This document shows, piece after piece, positions 24,875 through 33,901 of a stretch of 55,734 nucleotides of DNA. The position numbers and the translations under genes were made by a program. The stretch comes from Promethearchaeota archaeon Loki_b31 (GTDB lineage Archaea; Asgardarchaeota; Lokiarchaeia; Sigyniarchaeales; SOKP01): the NCBI GenBank assembly GCA_005222975.1, contig NJBI01000016.1, positions 1 to 55,734 of the forward strand, read 5' to 3'. Under the pieces are notes generated by a model. It saw only the letters and a program-made list of their open reading frames with translations, was not told where the DNA came from and made no database searches. Each line of letters starts with the position of its first letter. Within the stretch, counting starts at the first letter, position 1.

Positions 24875-25054
24875 TTGAAAGACAGATACGATACCTTAGC
24901 AACAGAATTCAATATTACAAAGGGGTCAGAATTTTATCAAAAATTATCAACGGAAATTATGGAAATGCTATCAATGAAACTTACAATGATTAGTCTAATG
25001 GATTCGATGTCAGACGAATCATTTGAACCAATTCCAATAAAATCTTCTCTTTAA
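24875..25054 (+). CDS. Possible small protein
   Basis: 59 residues from a TTG (MKDRYDTLATEFNITKG...), methionine-rich near the end. The open frame extends about 15 codons further up to just after the previous gene's stop, with protein-like sequence (LDNQDSLKTN) but only ATA or ATC as possible starts. Codon pattern and lack of stops favour coding, but no family is recognised. Confidence 0.35.
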   Translation: MKDRYDTLATEFNITKGSEFYQKLSTEIMEMLSMKLTMISLMDSMSDESFEPIPIKSSL

Positions 25055-25215
25055 TCGAAAATATATTTGTTTTCCTTTTCCTATTCCTTGAGTAATTTCG
25101 AAAATTTGTCATTTCAAGATTTAAAATATTGAAATCTATTAATTCTTGGATAAGTAAATTATTAAATACAAATTTTGATATTATATTTTAAAAAACCCAT
25201 TAATCAATTCCTCAA

Positions 25216-26697
25216 GTGAGAAAATTGGAAGAAAATGAAAAGCCTTTAACACCCGAAGAAATTGAAGCCCAAAAGAAGGTTGTTGAAGATCTATATAAAA
25301 AAGAAAAGGAAGAAAGAGAAATCTACTTAAAGAGTTTCGAGGTAGAACGGAAAGCTGCTTTTGAAGAGAGTAAAGAAATGATTTCTGCCTTGATATCCGA
25401 GAAAAGTTTCATGAGAGAAAAACAAAGAGAACGAGATTTAGAAAGAATGGAACTAAAACTTGACATTGAACAAACTGGTGAAGCTATCGAAAAAGCCATC
25501 GGAGAAAAAGCATTTATGAGAGAAAAACAAAGAGAAGCAGATTTTAAAAGGACAGACCTAAAGCCTGACTTTAGAGGTATTAGTGAAGTAATAAGTAAAA
25601 ACGTCGATGATAAAGCGTTTTTAATTGAAAAGAAAAGGGAAACTGATATCCAACGATTAAAAATAAAACCTGATATGGAAAGCACAAGGGAAGCAATTAG
25701 TAAAAGTATTAATGAAAAAGCTTTTATGATTGAAAAAAAGAAAGAGAGCGATTCGCGTCGGTTAGAATTAAAACCTGATATAGAAAAAACAGGAGAAGCA
25801 ATCTCTCATTCAATAGGTGAAAAAGCTTTTTTACGAGAAAAACAAAGAGAACGAGATTTTGAAAGAATGGAGCTAAAACCAGACTTTATGAAAACGGGAG
25901 AAGCAATAAGTAAAACCGTGGCGGAAAAAGCGTTTAGAAGAGATAAACAACGCGAAATGGATCAGAGAATGTTAAATTTACAACCCAAAATTATTGAAAA
26001 AAGCGAAGCTATTAAGGAGTCTATTGACGAAAAAGCTTTTATGATTGAAAAAAAGAAAGAGAGCGATTCGCGTCGATTAGAAATAAAACCTGATATAGAA
26101 AAAACAGGAGAAACAATCTCTAAATCAATAGGTGAAAAAGCGTTTTTACGAGAAAAACAAAGAGAACGAGATTTTGAAAGAATGGAGCTAAAACCAGACT
26201 TTATGAAAACGGGAGAAGCAATAAGTAAAACCGTGGAGGAAAAAGCGTTTAGGATCGATAAACGGCGCGAAATTTACGATAAACAAAAAGAATTAAAACC
26301 TGATTTTTGGACAACTTCGGAAATAATTAATAAATCGATACAAGAAAAAGCCTTTTTGCGTGAAAAACAACGCGAAGACGATCTCAGAAGGATGGAACTT
26401 AAACCTGATTTGGAAAAAGTAAGTCAAGCTATTAAATCTTCAATTGATGAGAAAGCGTTTAGAATTGAAAAACAAAAAGAAATAGATCAAAGAAGAATAA
26501 ATATTAAACCTAACTTTGAAAAATCTAGCGAAGCAATCGAAAAAATCATTGAAGAAAAAGCATTTGTTAGAGAAAAACAAAGAGAACGAGATTTAGAAAG
26601 AATGGAGCTTAAGCCCGATATAAAAGGTATTAGCTCTAAAATTGAAAGCGAAATTGAAAAAATCGAACAAAAGAAAAAGGATGAAGATCTTACTTAA
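25216..26697 (+). CDS. Protein of twelve 35-residue charged helical repeats
   Basis: 493 residues. After a lysine/glutamate-rich leader (1-60), a 35-residue unit recurs 12 times to about residue 475. Each unit has an EKAF core, then REKQRERDFERMELKPD, then a softer helix (GEAISKSIG). The EKAF, arginine/glutamate-rich block and KPD are near-invariant. The unit is five heptads long and each KPD proline would start a new helix, so a long rod of jointed helices or a coiled coil is likely. No membrane or signal segment: cytoplasmic. GTG start; a TATA-like element about 28 bases upstream suggests a leaderless transcript. Function unknown; a scaffold or filament is the natural guess. Confidence 0.75.
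   Translation: MRKLEENEKPLTPEEIEAQKKVVEDLYKKEKEEREIYLKSFEVERKAAFEESKEMISALISEKSFMREKQRERDLERMELKLDIEQTGEAIEKAIGEKAFMREKQREADFKRTDLKPDFRGISEVISKNVDDKAFLIEKKRETDIQRLKIKPDMESTREAISKSINEKAFMIEKKKESDSRRLELKPDIEKTGEAISHSIGEKAFLREKQRERDFERMELKPDFMKTGEAISKTVAEKAFRRDKQREMDQRMLNLQPKIIEKSEAIKESIDEKAFMIEKKKESDSRRLEIKPDIEKTGETISKSIGEKAFLREKQRERDFERMELKPDFMKTGEAISKTVEEKAFRIDKRREIYDKQKELKPDFWTTSEIINKSIQEKAFLREKQREDDLRRMELKPDLEKVSQAIKSSIDEKAFRIEKQKEIDQRRINIKPNFEKSSEAIEKIIEEKAFVREKQRERDLERMELKPDIKGISSKIESEIEKIEQKKKDEDLT
25402..26640 (+). repeat. In-gene tandem repeat, 105-base period, 12 copies
   Basis: The coding repeat has a 105-base period. A three-unit block (about 25714-25940) recurs almost base-for-base 315 bases later (about 26029-26255), including shared synonymous codons, which points to a recent in-frame segmental duplication. 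Other units are more diverged. Confidence 0.85.
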
Positions 26698-26728
26698 AGA
26701 CTAAAATCTTCTAATGAACTATTGGAAG

Positions 26729-27232
26729 TCATAAATGAATATCAAATTTAAATAACGAATTTAAATTCATATTTTCTAACCTTTTTTTATATTTTAAAAT
26801 TGATGGATCAATATTTCCATTAAAATGATTTATGCTATATTCAAATTTATTATAGAAATCCACCATAATTTGATGTAATATTACTCTTTCTACTTGCAAA
26901 TTTGTTTTCTTTGTAATCGCAATAACGGATAATCTACCTTTCCTTTCGTATAATATTCGGGTTTCTTTAAAGTTGATTTCTTGAATTTCGTCATCCATTG
27001 AATCGGGTTTGAGTTCAGCTATAAATTGGTTTAAAGCGTTTAAAAAACCACTAATTAAATCCCCATGAGATAAAAATTTTGTCTTATTTGTATATTTATT
27101 GCTTAATAGTAAAGAACCCGTTAAATTATCTAAAAAATATAAAGCATAAAACCGATTTTCATTTGAATTAAGTTTTTCTAATTTAAATCCATATGTTTTT
27201 TCTATACCTCTATTATTCCAGTTGTACGACAT
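26729..27232 (-). CDS. Longin/roadblock-like small protein
   Basis: 167 residues from the ATG at 27232 (MSYNWNNRG...); the frame's earlier TTG at 27283 adds an unlikely hydrophobic stretch. The order of strands and helices (FYALYFLDNLTGSLLLS, then HGDLISGFLNALNQFIAEL, then strands with RILYERKGRLSVIAITKK, then a long helix ending in FEYSINHFNG) matches the longin/roadblock-type proteins abundant in Asgard archaea, which in eukaryotes assist small GTPases and trafficking. A related pattern occurs at 54324-54788. No GTPase is adjacent, but three Rab-like GTPases lie in the window. Placement in the superfamily is by pattern only. Confidence 0.6.
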   Translation of the reverse strand: MSYNWNNRGIEKTYGFKLEKLNSNENRFYALYFLDNLTGSLLLSNKYTNKTKFLSHGDLISGFLNALNQFIAELKPDSMDDEIQEINFKETRILYERKGRLSVIAITKKTNLQVERVILHQIMVDFYNKFEYSINHFNGNIDPSILKYKKRLENMNLNSLFKFDIHL

Positions 27233-27397
27233 TTTAATAAGACTAATGATCTCAAGAATTTTCCTATTAAAACATAAAGTCAATCTTGATTTAAAACATA
27301 AATAATATCTCAGTGTTATGATATTTTCGAGTTTTTAAACGATTAACTTCTTGTTTTAAAAATATCATACGAGTCAAACATCATATTATGAAAATAA

Positions 27398-27949
27398 TTG
27401 GAAAAAAAAATAAAAATTAAAAACAAACATAATTTATTATTAGACATATACTCTTCTTATCACATTTTATTTTTGATGAAAATGGTTGTAAATGACAACG
27501 AGGGAAAGCAGAAAAACAAAATTTCTGTTGGTTTAATTATATCAAAAGATGATTTTAATTCTACTATTTTTCCCGAAGAAGTTAAAAGTGAGATTATTGG
27601 CACCCCCTATTATCTTTTAATTTTTATTTCTCGCGAAGATTCTATCAAAATTAGCTGTTTTCCAACTGAAACGAAAAATATTAAGAAAATCTTAATAAAA
27701 TTAATCGAATTTTCTCCAGATCTAGTTAAAGGGATATCTACAGTGTTAGGCGAGCTTAATTTAAGTCGAGACATCTTACATACCACGGGAATATGCTATG
27801 AGCTTGAAAAGTGTTTCTATGAAACTTATCTACTTGGAGAATCACTAAATGCAGGGGACATTACTAATGAGGTAATAAAGGAAAGCTTTCTGGCAATTGA
27901 TAAAGTTGTTAATGTTGAAATTGAAGATATTTCAATTCATAATGAATAG
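27398..27949 (+). CDS. ACT-like regulatory domain protein
   Basis: 183 residues. The middle and end (TVLGELNLSRDILHTTGICYELEKCFYETYL) resemble the ligand-binding ACT fold as found in stand-alone archaeal ACT proteins. The N-terminal 40 residues are lysine-rich and helical. The start codon in frame is TTG at 27398, with no ribosome-binding site, so it is uncertain. The gene is followed 12 bases later by a tiny zinc-finger gene on the same strand. Ligand and target unknown. Confidence 0.45.
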   Translation: MEKKIKIKNKHNLLLDIYSSYHILFLMKMVVNDNEGKQKNKISVGLIISKDDFNSTIFPEEVKSEIIGTPYYLLIFISREDSIKISCFPTETKNIKKILIKLIEFSPDLVKGISTVLGELNLSRDILHTTGICYELEKCFYETYLLGESLNAGDITNEVIKESFLAIDKVVNVEIEDISIHNE

Positions 27950-27961
27950 AATTATTGAAAT

Positions 27962-28168
27962 ATGAATAACAAAAAATTACCCCCGCCTCCAACTCTCCCA
28001 CCAAATTTTACGGTTTCAGAAAAATTTTGTTTGTTACATAAAGGTGAATTGTCAGAGGAAAATTATACTTGCCCTAAATGTAAAACTAAATACTGTTTAA
28101 AGTGTGCAAAAAAAGCCAAAATTGAAGGCAAATCGTGCGTAAAGTGTAAACAATTAATATTAATGTAA
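27962..28168 (+). CDS. Small treble-clef or RING-like zinc finger protein
   Basis: 68 residues. A proline-rich N-terminus (LPPPPTLPP) is followed by eight potential metal ligands: CLLH, CPKC, CLKC and CVKC. The spacing would bind two zinc ions in a cross-brace-like or B-box-like way. Asgard genomes encode many small proteins of this type, some in ubiquitin systems, but there are no ubiquitin genes here. ATG start 12 bases after the ACT-like gene, so a two-gene unit is likely. Confidence 0.6.
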   Translation: MNNKKLPPPPTLPPNFTVSEKFCLLHKGELSEENYTCPKCKTKYCLKCAKKAKIEGKSCVKCKQLILM

Positions 28169-28195
28169 TTCTTTTCCTTTAAAAACTCGTTCTCG

Positions 28196-28594
28196 TTATC
28201 TAGTTTTAATTGAACTTAAACTACGCCATGTTTTCCAAAATATTAACCATAAAATTATGAAAATAAAAATTGTAGTAGCAAATGTGTAGCCACCAATAAA
28301 GAGATCAACAAAAATCAAAAATGGAATACCCGCGCTCGCGAACCCGATTAAATAACCGTACCCCCAATATCTATTAATTATGGCTATAATCACCCCAGGA
28401 ATTATTGTCGTAATTATGATTGATAAAAACGCTAGAACTTCTATCGCCCGAGGAGCTTCCAAAATAAAGATCATATTAAACCACGATGCGATAAAACCTA
28501 TAACGGTAAATAATAACGTCCAAATCTCTAACTTTAGGTCAGGCTCCGCCTTTTCTCTCGCTTTATTTATTTCGTTGTTCTTTGTTTCCATCAA
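28196..28594 (-). CDS. Four-helix membrane protein of unknown function
   Basis: 132 residues: a charged N-terminus (about 1-22) and four hydrophobic helices ending in a basic tail (KTWRSLSSIKTR). No motif recognised. ATG at 28594; 27 bases from the convergent zinc-finger gene. Confidence 0.5.
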   Translation of the reverse strand: MMETKNNEINKAREKAEPDLKLEIWTLLFTVIGFIASWFNMIFILEAPRAIEVLAFLSIIITTIIPGVIIAIINRYWGYGYLIGFASAGIPFLIFVDLFIGGYTFATTIFIFIILWLIFWKTWRSLSSIKTR

Positions 28595-28879
28595 AAATCT
28601 CTTTGTTTTTTGTTTTATGCTTAAAAAAAGTTAATCTATTTTTTTTGTTGTATGTGATAATTAAACCATATTTAAAAAATTATTAACAAATCAAATTAAT
28701 GAAAACAACATTGTGATTGTTGTAAAATCAACAATTCTTTTAAATATCACTAAATATATTAAATACTTAAGATAAAAATATATATGTTTAAAACATATAA
28801 TAATCGTAGAAGATAAGAATTATTAAACAAAGTAATATAAATTAAAGCTAAATAAAATAGGGAATTTGTATAAAACCAT

Positions 28880-28999
28880 GACTCCTGCCCCACCCTGGAT
28901 TTTTGTCTTTTGGTAGTGTGTTTTACACACTTATTTCGCCCTCCCCCTATTTTATTTCTGACCTTATCATTAGGTCGAGGTGGCAGGAGTCTCCCTTTT
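28880..28999 (+). ncRNA. Candidate structured RNA
   Basis: In a 670-base stretch without a gene, GACTCCTGCC (28880-28889) pairs perfectly with GGCAGGAGTC (28982-28991), extended after a one-base bulge by CACC/GGTG. Inside lie two local hairpins: AGTGTGT-TTT-ACACACT (28914-28930) and GACCT...AGGTC (28960-28976). A T4 tract follows (28996-28999). The three-way layout and locally high G+C in AT-rich surroundings strongly suggest an RNA of about 112 bases. It lacks the conserved sequences of 5S rRNA, tRNA, SRP RNA or RNase P RNA that I could look for. Orientation is set by the T tract and is less sure than the structure. Confidence 0.55.
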
Positions 29000-29275
29000 A
29001 TATCGATTTTATTTGATTATAATTTGCTCTGTGAGGTTTTTAAAACAAACATTTATCTTAAAGAATCTTAACTTTAGACGAAGATAAGACTTGAATTAAA
29101 TGAATTGTTGGATTTTAATAATTTATTAACTCTTTTTTAATAATAAATAATATTGATAATACTATTAATAATACGAAAGGTACGAAAACAAATAAATACA
29201 ATAATGTTTTTTCTAATCAAATAAATAATTATTTAATCATAATTTTGTTAAAAAAAATAAGTTAAATTGATACTT

Positions 29276-30976
29276 ATGACAGAAGAAATTATAAGACGAA
29301 CTACAAGCATATGTCCAGAATGTTTACAACTTATCGCAGCGGAAATCTATGTCGATCCTGAAACTAACTGGGTCATGATGAGAAAAAATTGTGAAGAACA
29401 CGGTGACTTTAAAGATAAACTCTCAATTGATCCAGAAGAATACAAATGGGGTGAGACCTTTACGGATGATGTCGGGTCTACTATAAATAATTCTACTAAA
29501 CCTGAATATTTAAGCTCAGGAATAAAAAAGAGTGTGAAAGGATGCCCATACGATTGCGGACTTTGCGAAAATCATCAAAGCGCTCCTAACATATGCCTTA
29601 TTGACATTACTAATCGTTGTAATTTAACATGTCCAATTTGTTTTGCAAACGCAAGCGCGAAAGGGTATGTTGTAGAACCCACATTTGATCAACTTGTTAA
29701 AATAATGGAACACTTCAGATCAATGAAACCCATCGCTGCTGTTATGTTACAAATATCTGGTGGAGAACCCACTATTAGAGATGACCTACCAGATATAATT
29801 CGTAAAGGGAAAGAACTTGGTTTTATTGAAGTTATGGTCACAACTAACGGCATCAGATTTGCAAAATCTATCGATTTCTTAGAACAATGTAAAGATGCCG
29901 GGATGGATGCCATCTATTTACAGTTTGATGCAACTGACGATCCAGAAGCCTGGAAAAAGGTACGGGGAGTTAACCTATGGCCTTTAAAAAAGCGAGTAAT
30001 CGAAAATTGTCGAAAAATAGGATACTTTGGAGTAATGCTAGTTCCCGTAATAGCTAAAGGCGTTAACGATCACGAAGTAGGTAACATTTTAGACTTCGCA
30101 AGGGATAATAGCGATGTGATTTCTGGAGTAGTGTTTCAACCAGTTGCTCTCTGTGGGCGAATAAGTTTCGAGGAATTAATGGATTTGAGATATACAAGTT
30201 CAGATCTAAAGGTAGCAATTAATAAACACACAAATAATGCAATACCAAGATTTTATCCCATAGCATTTACAGCAAAAATGACTAGATTATTAGCTTGGTT
30301 CGATAATGTGCCAGAGTTTAGTATGACGAGCCATAAAGACTGCGGATTCGCCAATATCATGATAATTGACGAAAAAGAGCAGTGGAAGTCGCTCGACCAT
30401 TATTTTGACGCGGAAGGGCTTGTAAGATGGTCAAATAAAGTTTATGACATGGTTCAAGGAAAAGAAGTTCCAAAACCTACGGGATTCTTAAAAGGTATAA
30501 ACCTAGAAGATTTTGGCGCTGTTGCCAGTACTGTTGGAAAATTCATTGACGATATGACCAACCTCGGATATCGGCAGATGATGAAGGCTTATTACTTTGC
30601 AGGCGCAGTTAAGTTTGTGAAGCAACCAGAGAAATTCTTAACCAGCAAAACTTATCAAGGTTTTGTACGATTGATTGTGTCTCCGAATTTAGCCTCTGCG
30701 GCGAGTTTCTTGCATACGCGCAATCTAATGATCAGTGCGATGCATTTCCAGGACGCTTACAACTTTGATCTCGATAGAGTTAGCAAATGTTTGGTACACT
30801 ATGGTGTAATTGACCCTGAAGACCACTCAAAAGTTTTAGAAATCCCGTTTTGCGCTATGAACACGCTACATAGAGAACGCATCGAATTGGGCAACGCCAT
30901 TACAGATCAAATTGCCAAAAAGCCAGATATTATCCAAGCTGAAATAAAGGAATTGTTAGAAACTGTTAAAGAATAA
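29276..30976 (+). CDS. tes: Tetraether lipid synthase-type radical SAM protein (MJ0619 family)
   Basis: 566 residues from the ATG at 29276; the TTG at 29267 has no support. N-terminal zinc or Fe-S knot (SICPECLQ...NCEEHGDF), then CPYDCGLCENHQ, then the radical SAM motif CNLTCPICF, the GGE motif (ISGGEPTIRDD), and a Cys in the C-terminal half (HKDCGF). This order is that of the MJ0619/COG1964 family, which includes tetraether lipid synthase (Tes), the enzyme that joins archaeol chains to make GDGT membrane lipids. Related members act on other substrates, so the reaction is an inference. It probably has a leaderless transcript; T-rich stretches after the stop resemble archaeal terminators. Confidence 0.75.
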   Translation: MTEEIIRRTTSICPECLQLIAAEIYVDPETNWVMMRKNCEEHGDFKDKLSIDPEEYKWGETFTDDVGSTINNSTKPEYLSSGIKKSVKGCPYDCGLCENHQSAPNICLIDITNRCNLTCPICFANASAKGYVVEPTFDQLVKIMEHFRSMKPIAAVMLQISGGEPTIRDDLPDIIRKGKELGFIEVMVTTNGIRFAKSIDFLEQCKDAGMDAIYLQFDATDDPEAWKKVRGVNLWPLKKRVIENCRKIGYFGVMLVPVIAKGVNDHEVGNILDFARDNSDVISGVVFQPVALCGRISFEELMDLRYTSSDLKVAINKHTNNAIPRFYPIAFTAKMTRLLAWFDNVPEFSMTSHKDCGFANIMIIDEKEQWKSLDHYFDAEGLVRWSNKVYDMVQGKEVPKPTGFLKGINLEDFGAVASTVGKFIDDMTNLGYRQMMKAYYFAGAVKFVKQPEKFLTSKTYQGFVRLIVSPNLASAASFLHTRNLMISAMHFQDAYNFDLDRVSKCLVHYGVIDPEDHSKVLEIPFCAMNTLHRERIELGNAITDQIAKKPDIIQAEIKELLETVKE

Positions 30977-30983
30977 TTTTTTT

Positions 30984-31035
30984 TCTTTAATTTTTAGATG
31001 TTTTTATACTATTTTTTAATTTTTTTCTAATTTGA
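30984..31035 (+). terminator. Oligo-T terminator region
   Basis: Several T-runs follow the radical SAM gene, ending with TTTTAATTTTTTTCTAATTT. The same sequence recurs at about 32932-32951 after the next gene. Repeated oligo-T tracts are the known signal for archaeal intrinsic termination. Confidence 0.45.
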
Positions 31036-31132
31036 TATTTATTTATATAATTAAGAAAGTTAATTTTGAAATAGTAATTCTAAATTATAATTAAATTGTA
31101 AACTATAACATGAAGTGAAAAAGGTTATTATT

Positions 31133-32872
31133 ATGAATATTTTATTAAATCCGAAACAACATAAAAGGTATTATCCGGACGCGAAGTCAAAAGAGATTAT
31201 GCTTAAAACCATAGAATTTTTCGAAAACAAAGGGAAAGCGAAAATTAAGGAGGATGATCATAAGCGAGTATGGTATTCTGATTTCCTTGAATTTCAAAAA
31301 AAAAATAAGATTTTTGCCCAACTATTAACCCCGTCTCAATACGGAGAAGACGAGAATTATCGATGGGATACATGGAGAATATGTGAGTTTAATGAAATTA
31401 TTGCATTTTATGGACTGGCCTATTGGTATACTTGGCAGGTTACAATTCTAGGACTCGGACCTATTTGGATGAGTAAAAATGAAAAAGCAAAGGAGAAAGC
31501 AGCGAAATTAATTGAGGAAGGCGCTATATTTGCGTTCGGACTATCTGAGAAAGCACATGGCGCAGATATTTATGGAACGGAAATGGCATTAACTCCTCAA
31601 GAAGATGGTTCATATAAAGCTAATGGAGAAAAGTATTATATTGGTAATGGTAACGAAGCGGCAATGGTCTCAAACTTCGGTAAATTTGCTGATAAAGATG
31701 GCAATATCCCTCCCTATGACATGAAAAATAAAGAACAATACGTTTTCTTTATAGCAAATTATAAACACAAAAACTATGAATTAATAAAAAATGTCTGCGA
31801 CAGTCAAAATTATGTTGCAAATTTTGCACTTCACGATTATCCCATAACCGAAGAAGATATCCTTTCCAAAGGAGAAGAGGCGTGGAATTCATCCCTTAAC
31901 ACGGTTAACGTGGGGAAATATAATTTAGGATGGGCTTCAATAGGACTTTGTACACATGCATTTTATGAAGCAATTCATCATGCAGCTAATCGAAGGCTCT
32001 ATAATATGTATGTGACTGATTTTCAGCATGTTAAACAAAACTTTGTTGATGCTTATACTCGTTTAGTTGCTATGAAATTATTTGGGCTAAGAACGGCTGA
32101 TTATATGAGAATAGCATCTAATAAAGACCGTCGATATCTACTTTATGCTCCCGCTATGAAAATGAAAACAACTACTCAAGGAGAGGAAGTTATCAATCTT
32201 TTATGGGATGTGATTGCGGCAAAAGGCTTCGAAAAAGATATGTTTTTTGAAAGCGCTGCAAGGGATATTCGTGCTTTACCGAAACTTGAAGGCACCGTTC
32301 ATGTAAATATCGCCTTAATTTTGAAATTTATGATGAACTTCTTTATGAATCATAAGAAATATGAGGAGTTTCCAAGACAAGATCAAGCTAAAGACGATAC
32401 ATTCCTTTTTAATCAAGGTCCAACTCGTGGGTTGGGAAGGGTTCGTTTTCATGATTGGAAACCAGCGTTTGAGCAATTTGATTTACCTAATGTCAAAATC
32501 TTTTTGGAACAAATTAAGATGTTTAACCTTATGGGCGTAAAGGCTATGCCTAGTATCGAACAACAAAAAGATATGGACTTCATGCTTTCAGGGATTGGCG
32601 AAATCTTTTCTCTTATTGTATACGCCCATTTAATCATTGAAAACGCTAAAATATATGATATTGGTGAAGATACTATAGACCAAATATTTGGTTTTCTAGT
32701 GAGAGACTTTTCCAAATACGCATTAAATCTATATAATAAAACTAGTACTACTCCTGAACAGATGGAATGGTGTTTGAAGATGATTAAGAAGCCTAATGTC
32801 GATCCTGAGCGGTTTGGTAAAGTGTGGAAGATAGTTCATTCATTAAAGGACGCATATGAAATGAATGAATAA
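31133..32872 (+). CDS. Acyl-CoA dehydrogenase family flavoprotein
   Basis: 579 residues from the ATG at 31133, which has AAGGT about 7 bases upstream; the GTG at 31115 lies before that site. The family's FAD-binding segment is visible (FAFGLSEKAHGADIYGTEMAL), followed by the substrate-domain strand (ANGEKYYIGNGNEAAMVSNF), and the helical C-terminal half (ADYMRIASN...TTTQGEEVINLLWDVIAAKGFEKD). It is about 200 residues longer than short-chain enzymes. Acyl-CoA dehydrogenases oxidise acyl-CoA thioesters to enoyl-CoA with electron-transfer flavoprotein; no partner genes are nearby. Substrate chain length and even direction are unknown. Confidence 0.82.
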   Translation: MNILLNPKQHKRYYPDAKSKEIMLKTIEFFENKGKAKIKEDDHKRVWYSDFLEFQKKNKIFAQLLTPSQYGEDENYRWDTWRICEFNEIIAFYGLAYWYTWQVTILGLGPIWMSKNEKAKEKAAKLIEEGAIFAFGLSEKAHGADIYGTEMALTPQEDGSYKANGEKYYIGNGNEAAMVSNFGKFADKDGNIPPYDMKNKEQYVFFIANYKHKNYELIKNVCDSQNYVANFALHDYPITEEDILSKGEEAWNSSLNTVNVGKYNLGWASIGLCTHAFYEAIHHAANRRLYNMYVTDFQHVKQNFVDAYTRLVAMKLFGLRTADYMRIASNKDRRYLLYAPAMKMKTTTQGEEVINLLWDVIAAKGFEKDMFFESAARDIRALPKLEGTVHVNIALILKFMMNFFMNHKKYEEFPRQDQAKDDTFLFNQGPTRGLGRVRFHDWKPAFEQFDLPNVKIFLEQIKMFNLMGVKAMPSIEQQKDMDFMLSGIGEIFSLIVYAHLIIENAKIYDIGEDTIDQIFGFLVRDFSKYALNLYNKTSTTPEQMEWCLKMIKKPNVDPERFGKVWKIVHSLKDAYEMNE

Positions 32873-33229
32873 TATTAAGTATTTTTCTTTACTTTTTTTT
32901 CTTTACTTTTTATATAGTTTAAATCCTAATTTTTAATTTTTTTCTAATTTTTAAGGATATATTAATTTTAATGAAATTACATCCTAATTTAGAAAGCAAA
33001 AGCGTTTTATACTTAAAATAAACAACTAACATGAATTTTGTTGAAAGAGAAATAGTTAATATTGGGAAAATAAAACTAACATTGAAAAAAAAACCTTAAA
33101 TGTTTTAAAAATTCTAAAAATATAGAGCTAGGCAACACGGAGATTTTAGCAAATAAATTAGCTTTTTAAGTTTAACATTAATATCTAAAGTTATAACATG
33201 TATAAAAATGATTTATTAATTCAGACTCT
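32873..33229. other. Intergenic region with T-rich direct repeats
   Basis: About 357 bases without a gene. It opens with two tandem copies of TTCTTTACTTTTT (32884-32911), then T-rich sequence shared with the previous terminator, then AT-rich DNA. A 22-codon frame at 33031 is not convincing. It likely holds the terminator of the acyl-CoA dehydrogenase gene and the promoter of the next. Confidence 0.45.
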
Positions 33230-33820
33230 ATGGCAAATAATTCGGAAATAATAGGGGAATATCGAGGAATAGTTAAAAATAGAGTACTAACCGCGTTATT
33301 GCAATCTTATTTAGATAACTTAGATTACGATGGGATGAAATCGATATTGAGAGAAGCCGAATTATTGGAACTAAAAGATATAAGAGATGTAGATCCCGAT
33401 GGTGTAATTGACTTCTTTTCTTTTAAAAAAATTATATCTGCTCAAAATTGTTTGTTGTACGATTCTACTAAATTATTATACGAAATTGGACGGAAGTTCT
33501 CGTTTTATTTGTTTCCTTTTGGAAAAGATTTCGGAGAAATAATTAAAGAAATTAATCAATTGATTGATGCTGATTGGCAAGTTAAAATTGTGGAAAGCAC
33601 ACCTGAATTGGTGGTCATTCGAGTTGATAAATGTATGTTTTGTTCAGAAATTGGAGTTTCTTGTGATTTATTCAAAGGCTTTATAATTCATTCGTTGGAA
33701 AAAAATTTACCTTCGGGTTTTTGCGTGGTTCCATTTGGAACCATAAAAGAGAACGTTAGCGATCCAAATCACAACTCATTTATTTTGAAATTAAAAATTG
33801 AGAAAACATTTATATCCTAA
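33230..33820 (+). CDS. V4R-like (predicted hydrocarbon-binding) domain protein
   Basis: 196 residues. The C-terminal part (VVIRVDKCMFCSEIGVSCDLFKGFI) has the paired cysteines and spacing seen in V4R/4-vinyl-reductase-type sensor domains, which bind small hydrophobic ligands or metals. The N-terminal half is helical. ATG at 33230. It precedes a Rab-like GTPase on the same strand; V4R proteins and small GTPases also lie near each other at 48965-50360. Assignment is tentative. Confidence 0.5.
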   Translation: MANNSEIIGEYRGIVKNRVLTALLQSYLDNLDYDGMKSILREAELLELKDIRDVDPDGVIDFFSFKKIISAQNCLLYDSTKLLYEIGRKFSFYLFPFGKDFGEIIKEINQLIDADWQVKIVESTPELVVIRVDKCMFCSEIGVSCDLFKGFIIHSLEKNLPSGFCVVPFGTIKENVSDPNHNSFILKLKIEKTFIS

Positions 33821-33901
33821 AATAACAAAAGCTTATATATAACAAAAATCAAAATAAATTTTGTTGTATTTATATCTTTTATAAAAATCACAAGTCATTA
33901 A

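Noticed and set aside
25402..26640. CRISPR-like array from regular repeats
   Set aside because: The 105-base repeats are entirely within one open reading frame and have no unique spacers; they are protein repeats.
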